DNA from: CAZVXI01 sp964631295
Lineage (GTDB): Bacteria > Planctomycetota > Phycisphaerae > Phycisphaerales > SM1A02
Reading direction: 5' to 3'
Assembly: GCA_964631295.1 (NCBI GenBank)
Contig: CAZVXI010000031.1
Span: 1 to 26,529 of the forward strand
Length of the DNA: 26,529 bases
A program made the translations under genes and the position numbers. Positions 8,867 through 17,560 of the stretch are shown here, one piece after another (positions within the stretch are counted from its first letter, which is position 1; each line of letters opens with the position of its first letter). Below the pieces are notes generated by a model. The model was not told where the DNA came from. It did no database searches and saw nothing but the letters and a program-made list of their open reading frames with translations.

Positions 8867-10420
8867 ATGCAACAGGCAATAGTCGCATCACTTGTCACTA
8901 TGACTGTTTCGGCATCTGTCCTGAGCCAAGAGGTCATCGATCCAAACCTGCGTACAGAGGTTGTCGCAACTGGTCTCGGGTCACAGTTCGGCGAGTACAC
9001 AACCTCTTTCACGTTCATCGACGCAACGACTCTCCTCGCAGCACGACGAAGCGATGGCGTGGTGTATCGAATTGATCTGATCGACGGAGAAACTGTCGCG
9101 CCGGGTGCGACAGTGCTCGATCTCGACATCATCTCGCCGGACCCAGCCGACTCACAGAGTGAGTACGGCGTGCAGTCAGTCACGCTGCACCCAGATTTTC
9201 CATCGAATGGCTATGTGTACATAAAATATGATGCGTCACTCACGGAAGGTATGGATACACCACAAGAGGATATCGTGCTCGGTGGAACATTCAGCGCATC
9301 TGAGCCAACGCTCAACGTGATTGAAAGATACACCTGGGATGAAGCAGGCAACGACGGCTCTGGCGCACTGAACTTTGATTCTCTGATTCATCAAGTAACA
9401 TTTGATACGCGCTTTCACCATGGTGGACAGATCGCGTTTGATTCAGACAGATACCTGTACGCCACCTATGGCGAACTCCGCAGACTCTCCAATGGAGGAT
9501 GGCTCTCCGAAACTGCTGGCGCTGTTCTGTCGGCGAATATCGCTGGTGGCGTCATAGATGACATCGGTATCATTCTTCGGTTGCACGATGATGGGACCGT
9601 ACCGGCTGACAATCCGTTTGTCTCAACTTCGCGTGGCAGCGGCAGCTTCGACAAGTGGTTCGCATACGGTGTGCGGAACAGCTTCGGTATCTCGATTGAT
9701 CCAGTAACCGACTGCCTTTGGGATACTCAAAATGGTGAAGCTGCTTACGACGAAATCAATCGCGTGCTGCCTGGCGACAACCTCGGCTGGAGCCAGATTA
9801 TGGGGCCCGTGGATCATCCGGAACAGACCGGGACACTTGACAATCTCGTTTCACTTCCCGGCTCCACATACCGCAATCCGACATTCTCATGGTTTCGCCC
9901 GATCGGTGTGACCGGGCTCTGCTTCCTGCACGGGTCAGCATTGGGGTCTGCCTACGAGAACACGCTTGTCTGTGGGGGAATAAATAATGGTTTCTTGTGG
10001 GGCTTGCAGCTGAATGAAGCGCGGGATGGAATGACTTTCCAAGCAGCAGGATTGCAGGACGCAGTTGACGATCGCGTCACCGGCTTCGCCGATCCAGTTG
10101 GAACGGAGGCAGAAGAGCTTTTGTTCGGGCGTGACTTCGGTGCGACCTTCAAAGGGACTCTTGCGATCGCGATGAGCCCCTCGGGTCTGCCGCATATTCT
10201 TACTGGAGAGGGGCACCTTGTGCTCGTTTCACCAAGTCTCGAAGGCGACTCCAACCTTGATGGTACCGTGGGACTTCCAGACCTGCTTGCGGTCTTATCC
10301 GCATGGGGCGGGTGCGCGGTGCCTTGCCCGCCAACCTGTGTTGGTGACGTGAACCGTGACTGCGCCGTCGACTTGGCCGACCTCTTACTCGTCCTCTCCA
10401 ACTGGGGACAATCAGAGTGA
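8867..10420 (+). CDS. Secreted PQQ-type glucose/sorbosone dehydrogenase with dockerin-like C-terminus
   Basis: A 517-residue predicted exported enzyme. Residues 1-20 form a signal peptide. The body is a six-bladed beta-propeller of the glucose/sorbosone dehydrogenase family, soluble quinoproteins that oxidise aldose sugars. Supporting motifs are 'VQSVTLHPDFPSNGYVYIKY' and 'RFHHGGQIAFDSDRYLYATY' (182-201), where a His of the HHGG (184-187) matches the family's catalytic base, and 'FAYGVRNSFGISIDP'. The C-terminus holds two dockerin-type calcium repeats (from about 460 and 493), each D-x-N-x-D-G/C followed by 'LxxLLxVLSxWG', with a Cys-Pro linker between. The ATG at 8867 is preferred over 8846 because of the Shine-Dalgarno site at 8855-8861. 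By eye the DNA is less GC-rich than rmuC or alaS. The substrate cannot be read from sequence. Confidence 0.9.
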   Translation: MQQAIVASLVTMTVSASVLSQEVIDPNLRTEVVATGLGSQFGEYTTSFTFIDATTLLAARRSDGVVYRIDLIDGETVAPGATVLDLDIISPDPADSQSEYGVQSVTLHPDFPSNGYVYIKYDASLTEGMDTPQEDIVLGGTFSASEPTLNVIERYTWDEAGNDGSGALNFDSLIHQVTFDTRFHHGGQIAFDSDRYLYATYGELRRLSNGGWLSETAGAVLSANIAGGVIDDIGIILRLHDDGTVPADNPFVSTSRGSGSFDKWFAYGVRNSFGISIDPVTDCLWDTQNGEAAYDEINRVLPGDNLGWSQIMGPVDHPEQTGTLDNLVSLPGSTYRNPTFSWFRPIGVTGLCFLHGSALGSAYENTLVCGGINNGFLWGLQLNEARDGMTFQAAGLQDAVDDRVTGFADPVGTEAEELLFGRDFGATFKGTLAIAMSPSGLPHILTGEGHLVLVSPSLEGDSNLDGTVGLPDLLAVLSAWGGCAVPCPPTCVGDVNRDCAVDLADLLLVLSNWGQSE

Positions 10421-10432
10421 GGGGAAAAACGA

Positions 10433-10457
10433 AACCCGGACACGCGGGCCCGGGCTT
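10433..10457. terminator. Possible bidirectional hairpin between convergent genes
   Basis: AACCCGG (10433-10439) can pair with CCGGGCTT (10450-10457) with one bulged C and a 10-base loop. It lies in the 67-base gap between the convergent dehydrogenase and adaptor genes, where a terminator is expected. There is no T-run on either side, so intrinsic termination is doubtful. Confidence 0.3.
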
Positions 10458-10487
10458 CAGAAGGTGTGTCAAGATTGGAAATGTCGA

Positions 10488-12257
10488 TTATCCGGGAGCG
10501 CCGCTGCTGCTATTTTGAACCTGCTTCATCATCTCCGCACGTTCAGTATCACTGAGTTTACCATCGCCGTCCGTGTCGTAGCGCTTGAGCATTTCTTTCC
10601 GCATCTTGGTGCGATCAGCTTCACTCATCGGGCTGCGACTCTGGCTGCCGGTGCGACGTTCGCGGCTTGCTGACTGCGATTCACTGGATTCATTGCCACC
10701 TTCTGCATTTGCCGATGTCGGGCCACGCCGATCACCAAGCTGTTCGATCGGGCGCGTCTCCTGCACTGGAATCGACTTGTTGATCTCATCCGGGCCCGGC
10801 TCGCGGAGAAGTACGCGCTCGCCAGCTTCCAGGCCACTCGTGACTTCGACGTACAGTTCCGACGACCTGCCGATCTCAACTTCCTGCTGGGCGAAGCCGT
10901 TGCCGTCGGGCACGTAGACAAAGGTGACCGGGCCATTGCGGAAGACTGCTGGCACGGGAACGTACACGACATCGTCAACCTGATCGATCAGGATGTTTGC
11001 TTTGCAGCGCATCGACGGCTTGAGGCCCGCACCGGTTTCGTTGTCAATATCAATGCGTACGGTGTAGTCGCGGCGGTTTGGGTCGCGCCAGCCGCCGCCT
11101 TGAGCGAGCACGCCTACGCTCAGCACCCGACCGTTGAAGACTTTTCCGGGGAACGCATCGGAGACAATGGTTGCCCACTGGCCGGCTTCGATCTGGCCGC
11201 TCAATGCTTCATTGACTTTGACCTCAGCGACCATATTCGTCGTGTCGGGCAGCACCATCACGTCTTCATTGCGGGAAAGTTGTGTGCCAACATCGGGCGG
11301 CTGTTCGTCGCGGCGACGATCGCGTGCGAGTGAACTGTCATACACGACCAGACCATCGGTCGGCGCGAGAACCACGCAGTATTCCAGTTGTTCTTCGAGT
11401 CGAGCCAATCGTTCATTATCGCGTTCGAGTTGGCGCTCTCGGCTCTCAACATCGCTCTCAGTCGATGACACCTCCGCTCGCGTCCGCTGATCAATACGGA
11501 GCTTCTCATCGTTGGCCTGGTTGACTTCAGACTCGAGTTTTTCCTTCTCTTGGAGCCGGTTGTACTCCATGTACACCTGTTGATCGAGCTTCGCCTGCTG
11601 CAGCCGGGCGTCCGCTTCGAGCAACGAAATCTCGTCCCCCTGGAGTTCATCCTTGCTGATGTACTTGTCTGCAAACAGGTCGACTGATGAGTCGTAGCGT
11701 TCCTTTGCCCGTTTATAGTTTTTTTCCGCGGTGACGATCGCCAGATCGAGTTGCATCTTCCGCGAGACATCATCACCGTTCATCCACGCATCAAGGGCTC
11801 GCTCGGCAAGCCGAATGCGCAGATTCGCTTCAGACAACTGCGACTCGCGCGATTTCTTGGCGATCTCCAGATTCGCAACTGCGTTTTCAAGAGCATTTTG
11901 CGCCTGGTCAATCGCATCAGCCGCATCGACAATGCGATCGCGGATCTCCTGGTCGTTGAGGCGGAACAGGACATCACCCTTGCGGACAAATGTCCCTTCC
12001 TCCACGATCTCTGTGATGATGGCATTGGTTTCGAGTTGGTTCTCGATTTCTGTCTGCTTCGCTGCCGCGAGTTCCCCGCTGGCGGGGATGGAGATGTCAA
12101 AGTCACCGCGCGTGACGATGAACATGTCCGCGTCCGCACGGTCCGCGTTGGCAGAGTCGGAAAGATTCATGAACAGCACCGCACCAGTGATGCCAGCAAT
12201 GAGAATCAGGATGGCAATAATGCCGGTGGCAAGCCCACGATGCCGTCGAGGCTTCAT
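10488..12257 (-). CDS. HlyD/MacA-like periplasmic adaptor with C-terminal EF-hand
   Basis: A 589-residue membrane-fusion protein that links an inner-membrane pump to an outer-membrane channel. A membrane anchor (about 11-30) is followed by the first half of a lipoyl/barrel-sandwich domain ('VEEGTFVRKGDVLFRLND', 85-102). A very long alpha-helical coiled-coil hairpin (about 105-290) comes next, then the second half ('YCVVLAPTDGLVVYD') and a beta-barrel domain ('AEVKVNEALSGQIEAGQWA'). A Ser/Arg-rich linker then leads to an EF-hand with a perfect 12-residue loop DTDGDGKLSDTE (561-572). The ATG at 12257 is chosen, with GGAG nine bases upstream; an in-frame TTG lies at 12272. It follows the TolC-like gene on the same strand. 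No pump gene is adjacent. The EF-hand is unusual for this family. Confidence 0.9.
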   Translation of the reverse strand: MKPRRHRGLATGIIAILILIAGITGAVLFMNLSDSANADRADADMFIVTRGDFDISIPASGELAAAKQTEIENQLETNAIITEIVEEGTFVRKGDVLFRLNDQEIRDRIVDAADAIDQAQNALENAVANLEIAKKSRESQLSEANLRIRLAERALDAWMNGDDVSRKMQLDLAIVTAEKNYKRAKERYDSSVDLFADKYISKDELQGDEISLLEADARLQQAKLDQQVYMEYNRLQEKEKLESEVNQANDEKLRIDQRTRAEVSSTESDVESRERQLERDNERLARLEEQLEYCVVLAPTDGLVVYDSSLARDRRRDEQPPDVGTQLSRNEDVMVLPDTTNMVAEVKVNEALSGQIEAGQWATIVSDAFPGKVFNGRVLSVGVLAQGGGWRDPNRRDYTVRIDIDNETGAGLKPSMRCKANILIDQVDDVVYVPVPAVFRNGPVTFVYVPDGNGFAQQEVEIGRSSELYVEVTSGLEAGERVLLREPGPDEINKSIPVQETRPIEQLGDRRGPTSANAEGGNESSESQSASRERRTGSQSRSPMSEADRTKMRKEMLKRYDTDGDGKLSDTERAEMMKQVQNSSSGAPG

Positions 12258-12280
12258 CTCTGTGATCTCCAATCAGTCAG

Positions 12281-12308
12281 GCGAGCCGAATGCTGGCTCG
12301 CGAGCATT
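12281..12308 (-). promoter_or_regulatory. Overlapping alternative hairpins in the adaptor leader
   Basis: Read on the minus strand, AATGCT..AGCATT (6-bp stem) and GCGAGCC..GGCTCGC (7-bp stem, 7-base loop) overlap so that only one can form at a time. They end 23 bases before the adaptor ATG. This is a possible attenuator-like or RNA-stability element; there is no T-run for a classical terminator. Confidence 0.4.
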
Positions 12309-12512
12309 TCAGATCCTGCACCAGTCTGGTGCGTCAATCGAACCTGCATCTGTTTCTTTCTGCCCCGTCCGATCGCTGTCTTCGGTAGTTCGACGCTCAG
12401 GCAGGGCGGTTTCTTGCAATCTGAGGGTGTCCCGGGCACCTTCCCAGTGATACCTCGGCACATGCCCGTGGTTGAGACCAGTGCGGCCAAAACCCCTCGA
12501 TTGAGCACTTTG

Positions 12513-14414
12513 TTAACCGTTTCCGGAGCTCGAATCATCCCCGGAATCTCCAGAATCTCCGTCAGCGGCATCCCCCTGCCCCTGATCAACACCCGGGAGG
12601 GTCGGGCGGTCTGCCGGGTCAACGCTATCAATATCTGCAGGATCGACCTCCGCATCCTGCATCACCTCTGAAATGTACTCCGACAACTCGTCGGTGAACT
12701 GCATGTTCTCCAGCGGGCGAATCCTGCCTGCCTGATCGACCCGCAGTTGCCCGGTTGCAAGCAGATAGTCGAGGATGGCGATTTCGAGGTCACGCACGGC
12801 ACTATTGAGTGCATCACGGTTGGACTGCAACTGATTGGCTGCTTCGGTCTTCTGCCGAACGTCCGCCCGGTCCGGGTCGGCCTCGATGCTGCGCTGCCGA
12901 ACCATTGCGAATGTGACGTTCTGCTTCTGGATGTCGAGGCTCAGCAGCGTCCGGTCGATCGTACGAACGGCTGCGCGCACACTGACGATGATGTTGTCGC
13001 GGAACTCATCGAAGCCGCGAACTCTCCGCTCGTAGCCGATCTGCGCATCGCGGAGCGAGTACTTCTCGATGTCGCGATCAAGTGGAACGGAGAAGTTCAA
13101 CCCGACGCTGAAGTCCGTGTCATCGGGCTCGAAGTCGGCGATCTCGCGGCCACGATCGCTGTTCGTCGGCATCGTGACCGACGCAGATAAGTCAAGGTCC
13201 GGCAGGAGGTCGTTCTTTGCGTTGTTGACAGAGCGACGGGCATCGTCGATGCCATCGCGCTGTGTCTGCAGGTCGAGCCGATACTGCAGCGCCCGCTGCA
13301 CGGCTTCCTGCGTGGTCACATCCGGGATCGGCAGCCGAAGCGTGCTCGGCTTGATGATGATGTTGTCGTCGACGCCCATGCCCAGCCGCACTTTGAACCG
13401 ATCGATAGATAACCGGTACGACTCACGCGCGCCGTTGAGTGAATCCTGTCCGTCGAAAAGGGCGTTCTGCGCTTCGGCAGCCTCGAACGGTGCGCGCCGG
13501 CCGGCTCGGTAGTTTGCTTCCTCTGCGTCGGCCACGAGCCGAAGTGTCTCGACCTGTCGCTCCGCATTCTCAATCTGGCGTTGCTGCACGACGAGACCAA
13601 GAAAATCGCGGCTGATGTCGACGAGAAACTCACGCCGAAACCGTTCAAAATCCCGAGCTGCATACACGAGATTGCGGTTCGCCTGGATCAGCGACTCGCG
13701 GGCGGTGAGCCCGGCACCGCGCAGCAGCGGCAGGTCGGCATCGAGGATGATGTCCATCGAGTTGGTGCGCTCGCCTGCCACAAACTGGTGCAGATCTTCC
13801 GTAGCCCTGGCGAGCGCGCGGGCAGACACTTCGCCTCCATACGGCAGGCGCTGTGTGACACGCAGATCATTCACGAGACTGACCGATGAGTCGAACAGAC
13901 CGTTGTCGCCGTTCGCGTTGAAATCCGCGGAGACATCATTGAAGAATCGAGGCCCCCACTGGTGCCGTTCGATCAGCGTGCGCAACGACTGGAGGATGAA
14001 GTCTTCCTCGGCAAACCGATACTCGCGGCTGTGCTGCTGGGCATATGCGAGCGCTGCCTCGAGATCGAGTTCGAGTGCGTCGTCGCTGGACTGCCTTTGA
14101 TACCGCTCGAGACGTTCGATGATCTCACTGGTCTGCTCAATGTCTGCACGGTCGAGTTGCTTGAAAGTCAGCGACTCGGCAGTGGGGTTGACCGTCTCGG
14201 GGTTCTCAACGTTGGGATCGGGATTTGGATCAGTCGCGAGCAGGTTGGGCTCTTGCGTCCCGACGCCCGCCGTCGACGGTGCTATATCGCCTGCGTTGAT
14301 CCGGTGGGCGGCGTCCTGCATCAGCCATTCAACTCGTCGGTCGATCTGCGACATGGACGTACAGCCCCCAACGCCCACCGCCGCAAGCACAACCGCGATC
14401 CCGCCCAGCCGCAT
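12513..14414 (-). CDS. TolC-like outer-membrane efflux lipoprotein
   Basis: A 633-residue outer-membrane factor that forms a trimeric channel for export. The N-terminus 'MRLGGIAVVLAAVGVGGC' is a lipoprotein signal with the acylated Cys at 18. Two outer-membrane-efflux repeats follow, each a long helical hairpin with beta strands. The first contains 'LEAALAYAQQHSREYRFAEE', the second 'TTQEAVQRALQYRLDLQTQR' and 'LLPDLDLSASV'. The C-terminus is a disordered Asp/Ser/Gly tail with 'GDSGDSGDDSSSGNG'. At 633 residues it is longer than usual (about 450-500) because of the tail and an extra N-terminal stretch before the first repeat. The start at 14414 gives a proper lipobox; the frame is open up to 14621, with another ATG at 14483. 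The adaptor gene follows about 255 bases downstream. Confidence 0.88.
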   Translation of the reverse strand: MRLGGIAVVLAAVGVGGCTSMSQIDRRVEWLMQDAAHRINAGDIAPSTAGVGTQEPNLLATDPNPDPNVENPETVNPTAESLTFKQLDRADIEQTSEIIERLERYQRQSSDDALELDLEAALAYAQQHSREYRFAEEDFILQSLRTLIERHQWGPRFFNDVSADFNANGDNGLFDSSVSLVNDLRVTQRLPYGGEVSARALARATEDLHQFVAGERTNSMDIILDADLPLLRGAGLTARESLIQANRNLVYAARDFERFRREFLVDISRDFLGLVVQQRQIENAERQVETLRLVADAEEANYRAGRRAPFEAAEAQNALFDGQDSLNGARESYRLSIDRFKVRLGMGVDDNIIIKPSTLRLPIPDVTTQEAVQRALQYRLDLQTQRDGIDDARRSVNNAKNDLLPDLDLSASVTMPTNSDRGREIADFEPDDTDFSVGLNFSVPLDRDIEKYSLRDAQIGYERRVRGFDEFRDNIIVSVRAAVRTIDRTLLSLDIQKQNVTFAMVRQRSIEADPDRADVRQKTEAANQLQSNRDALNSAVRDLEIAILDYLLATGQLRVDQAGRIRPLENMQFTDELSEYISEVMQDAEVDPADIDSVDPADRPTLPGVDQGQGDAADGDSGDSGDDSSSGNG

Positions 14415-14743
14415 GTGCTGGCCGATCGACAGCGCTGCCTCTGCTCTGTACCCCACAGCCCTTTCGGCGCATCTGCTCCGCATGAACGAACCTGCTCCAG
14501 TGAATCCCGCGATTGAGCCCACACCCATGACTCCGTGCACCCCAAATCGGCGGACGGAGACTGTCATACCGTTGCTCGAACCGCGCGTTGCGAGCGAGAA
14601 ACCGGTCCGGACACCGGACAAATCCCCCTGGGTTGCATATGATCGAAGTTTGCGATTCGCCCGCGACCAACCCGAGACGCGGAATCGACGCGGATCGTCC
14701 CCTACCCGCTCAATCCAAGATCGTTCGGTGAGAGACCAGCTCG
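14415..14743. other. Divergent intergenic region (TolC-like / GH35-like)
   Basis: 329 bases between two divergent genes, so it should hold both promoters. Part of it (14415-14621) is open in the TolC-like frame but would give a long non-lipoprotein N-terminus. The one clear structure is a perfect dyad at 14605-14619. No confident -35/-10 pair was found for either gene. Confidence 0.5.
14605..14619. promoter_or_regulatory. Operator-like dyad
   Basis: GTCCGG-ACA-CCGGAC is a perfect 6-bp inverted repeat with a 3-base centre. It lies 125 bases before the GH35-like start and 190 before the TolC-like start. The size suits a dimeric repressor site, but the regulator is unknown. Confidence 0.35.
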
Positions 14744-17527
14744 ATGGCGACAGTAACCCACAATTCCCAGTGTTTCCAGATTGACGGCAAGAAAGTCTGG
14801 ATCCTCGGTGCCACGCTTCACTACGCTCGAATCCCGCATGAACTGTGGGCTGACCGCGTGGCGGCAGTCAGGCAAGCCGGGTTCAATGCGATCGATGTAC
14901 CGTGCGCGTGGACGTTGCACGAGCCGAAACAGGGGCGGTACACGTTTGAAGATCAGGCGAATGTGCGTCGATTCGTTGAGATCTGCGCTGAAAATGGCCT
15001 CTACGTACTGCTTCGCCCGGGACCGTTCATCGGCGACGGCTACGATGGTGGCGGATTGCCCGGATGGCTGCTGGAGATTCCGGAAGCTCGTCTTCGCGAG
15101 AGTGAAGCGACTTATCGAGGCTCGGTCGTCTCCTACCTGCGGAAACTGCTCGGGCAGGTGGCCGACCTGCAGGTGACCGACGATGGCCCGATCCTGCTTG
15201 TACAGGCTGAACACGCATGGAACTGCGCGAATCAGGAGCAGGCCGACACCTATCTGCTGGAAGTCGTCCGCTCATTGCGCGAGAGTGGTGTGAAGGTCCC
15301 GCTGACCAACGCCAACGACCTCTGGCAGAGTATCACCGGCACGACAGACCTGTGGCGCGGCTGGTCCGACCTCATGCTGCATATGCGGCAGTTGCGATCC
15401 GTCCTGCCCAACTCCCCGCAGATCGTCAGCCAACTCGACCCGACGGAAGTTCACTGCTGGGGCGATGAAGCCGGCGAGGACAAGTCGTCTGGCGAGGCGA
15501 TGTGGCACGTTGCTGAATCGCTTGCGTCGGGCGCGCAGATGGTCGTATCGCCCTTCCATGCCGGCACATGCTTCGGATTCTCAGGCGGTCGCCTGCCCGG
15601 GCGCGATCACGGCACCGTCACCCCGAGTGTTGCCAGCGATGCTCCGCTCGGCGAGGCCGGCGAGCGAACAGACAAGTACAACGCCATCCGACGGATCGTC
15701 ACATTCGCCGACCACTACAGGCATGTCTTTGCTGATCTTGAGTCCGGATATCAGCCCGTCGCGATGGATGTGTCATCACTCGCGCCGGCGACCGGGGGCA
15801 CGGCAGGGCGCGGTGATGTGCGAGGCGTGTCGATTGTGCCGCAACGTGGCGACAACGGTCGTGTGATCTTCGCGTTCGGCGACGGTGTCACGAAATCGAC
15901 CACGGTCGTTCTCGACAACGGCCTGCGCATGCCGATCTTCTTCGGCGATCAGCCTGTGACATGGTTCGTGCTCGATGCAGACCTTGCGGGCGCAGGCTGG
16001 CTCGACTACACGAACATCCGACCTTTCGCGATCGTTCGTCGCAACGTCGTCATCTTCCAGGGGCCTGCGCGAACGCCTGCACTGATCTCGATCAGCGGTT
16101 CGCCGATCGAAACCACCGTGCCAGGCGGCAGCAAGCCGATCATCACCAAGCAGCGCAGCCTGACAGTCGTCATTTGCAACGAGGAACAGATCGACCAATG
16201 CTACTTCGATGAGAAGAACATCTACTTCGGCGTGGCTGGCCTGACGACCGATGGCAAGCCGATTGCTGCGGCCGACTCGAGCAAGGCATACGTGATGCCG
16301 GTGGATGGCTCGGGCAGTCTCGCCACGCTTCCGGCATCCGAACAAATCGTGCTGAAAGACAAAGCGCGAGCGATTCAACCCAACGACTGGGAAGCAGCGC
16401 CGGCCGTGTTGCAGTCTTCGGGTGAGTCGCCGCGCTTTGCATCGCTGGCCGGTCCGGAAACACTCGCAGCATGCGGCGCTCTGGAGGGGTACGGCTGGTA
16501 CCGCCTGACCATCGAATCCAAGACGGCGCGCAAGCGTTTGTGCCACATCCCTGCTGCGGGCGATCGGATGCATCTCTATCTGGATGGAGAGCCGATATCG
16601 ATGCTCGGCATCGGGCCGGAAGCAGACCCCATGCCTTTCGAGCTCAAACTCGGCAAGGGCGAGCACACACTGGTCGCGCTGGTTGACAACTTCGGCCGTT
16701 TCGCAGGCGGCAACGACATGGGTCAGGTGAAGGGCTTTGCTGAGCACCTGTATGAAGTCAAAGCGCTCAGGAGCATTCGACCAAAGAAGATCGAAGCAGA
16801 CATTGTCGATCCATTTGAACTGCGCGGCTATATCGAGCAGCGAGCGCGGGGCATCCGGGGCGATACGCGACACGTGTCGTGGTCGTTTACTCACCTGAAG
16901 AAAGCTCCCCTGATCGTCGAGGTGATGAACGCTGATTTGTCAGGCGTGTTCCTGCTCAACGATCAACCAATCGAGTACTACGCGGGCAACACGGGCGGCA
17001 GGCATCTGTGCCTCGTGCTCGACCCTGCATCCGAGCAGTTCAAACGTGGCAAGAACGAGTTGCGCTTCGCGCCGGATGTGCATGTCGAAGATCCGCAGAC
17101 GGTGATCTCCGAGGCGGTCACGATCTATGAAACGGTTGACATCGTCTCGGAGAAAGCGAAATGGTCGTTTGCGAAGTGGGAAGCGCCGCCCCACTCCCTT
17201 TTTGATCCCTTCGATATGTCGACTGCAAGGGTGCGCTCCGTCACCGGCGGCGTCCCCTGCTGGTGGACTGGCAGGTTCACTGTCCCGAACACGAACATCC
17301 CATGCTGGCTCGATGTGAGCGGGCTGAGCAAGGGGCAGGCGTATGTGAACGGGCACAACATCGGCAGGTATTTCACGGCGACGAGTTCGGGCAAATCAGT
17401 CGGGCCGCAGACGCGGTTGTACCTGCCCGAGCCCTGGCTCAAAACGAAGGGCAACAACACGATCACGCTGTTTGACGAACACGGCTTCGCGCCCAACAAG
17501 GTGAAGATCATCCGCAGCCGAGGGTGA
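14744..17527 (+). CDS. GH35 beta-galactosidase-like protein, probably catalytically altered
   Basis: A 927-residue protein with the GH35 architecture. A TIM barrel runs over about 1-330 ('LGATLHYARIPHELWADRVA', 'CAWTLHEPKQGRYTFEDQ', 'YVLLRPGPFIGDG', 'GGGLPGWLLE', 'HAGTCFGFSGG' at 272-282). Beta-sandwich/jelly-roll domains follow, ending 'YVNGHNIGRYF' and 'GPQTRLYLPEPWLK'. GH35 enzymes cleave terminal beta-galactose. The family acid/base motif QVENEYG reads QAEHAWN here (154-160), placing Ala158 at the catalytic Glu. The nucleophile region 'TEFWTGW' reads 'SQLDPTE', placing Gln230 at the second Glu. That suggests a non-catalytic sugar-binding protein or a different chemistry. No signal peptide is visible. 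The ATG at 14744 has only a weak GAGAGA upstream. Confidence 0.85.
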   Translation: MATVTHNSQCFQIDGKKVWILGATLHYARIPHELWADRVAAVRQAGFNAIDVPCAWTLHEPKQGRYTFEDQANVRRFVEICAENGLYVLLRPGPFIGDGYDGGGLPGWLLEIPEARLRESEATYRGSVVSYLRKLLGQVADLQVTDDGPILLVQAEHAWNCANQEQADTYLLEVVRSLRESGVKVPLTNANDLWQSITGTTDLWRGWSDLMLHMRQLRSVLPNSPQIVSQLDPTEVHCWGDEAGEDKSSGEAMWHVAESLASGAQMVVSPFHAGTCFGFSGGRLPGRDHGTVTPSVASDAPLGEAGERTDKYNAIRRIVTFADHYRHVFADLESGYQPVAMDVSSLAPATGGTAGRGDVRGVSIVPQRGDNGRVIFAFGDGVTKSTTVVLDNGLRMPIFFGDQPVTWFVLDADLAGAGWLDYTNIRPFAIVRRNVVIFQGPARTPALISISGSPIETTVPGGSKPIITKQRSLTVVICNEEQIDQCYFDEKNIYFGVAGLTTDGKPIAAADSSKAYVMPVDGSGSLATLPASEQIVLKDKARAIQPNDWEAAPAVLQSSGESPRFASLAGPETLAACGALEGYGWYRLTIESKTARKRLCHIPAAGDRMHLYLDGEPISMLGIGPEADPMPFELKLGKGEHTLVALVDNFGRFAGGNDMGQVKGFAEHLYEVKALRSIRPKKIEADIVDPFELRGYIEQRARGIRGDTRHVSWSFTHLKKAPLIVEVMNADLSGVFLLNDQPIEYYAGNTGGRHLCLVLDPASEQFKRGKNELRFAPDVHVEDPQTVISEAVTIYETVDIVSEKAKWSFAKWEAPPHSLFDPFDMSTARVRSVTGGVPCWWTGRFTVPNTNIPCWLDVSGLSKGQAYVNGHNIGRYFTATSSGKSVGPQTRLYLPEPWLKTKGNNTITLFDEHGFAPNKVKIIRSRG

Positions 17528-17560
17528 ACACTGGCCCGGAACGTATCATCCGAGCGGTGA

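Noticed and set aside
10433..10457. Strong intrinsic terminator
   Set aside because: The hairpin has a bulge and no T-run follows on either strand, so it is kept only as a low-confidence feature.
12281..12308. H-type pseudoknot in the adaptor leader
   Set aside because: The pairing order fits a pseudoknot, but the connecting loops are one base each, too short to cross a 6-bp stem. Alternative hairpins are the better reading.
15776..16894. 372-codon minus-strand frame opposite the GH35-like gene
   Set aside because: His/Arg-rich antisense composition, no family likeness, no start signal.
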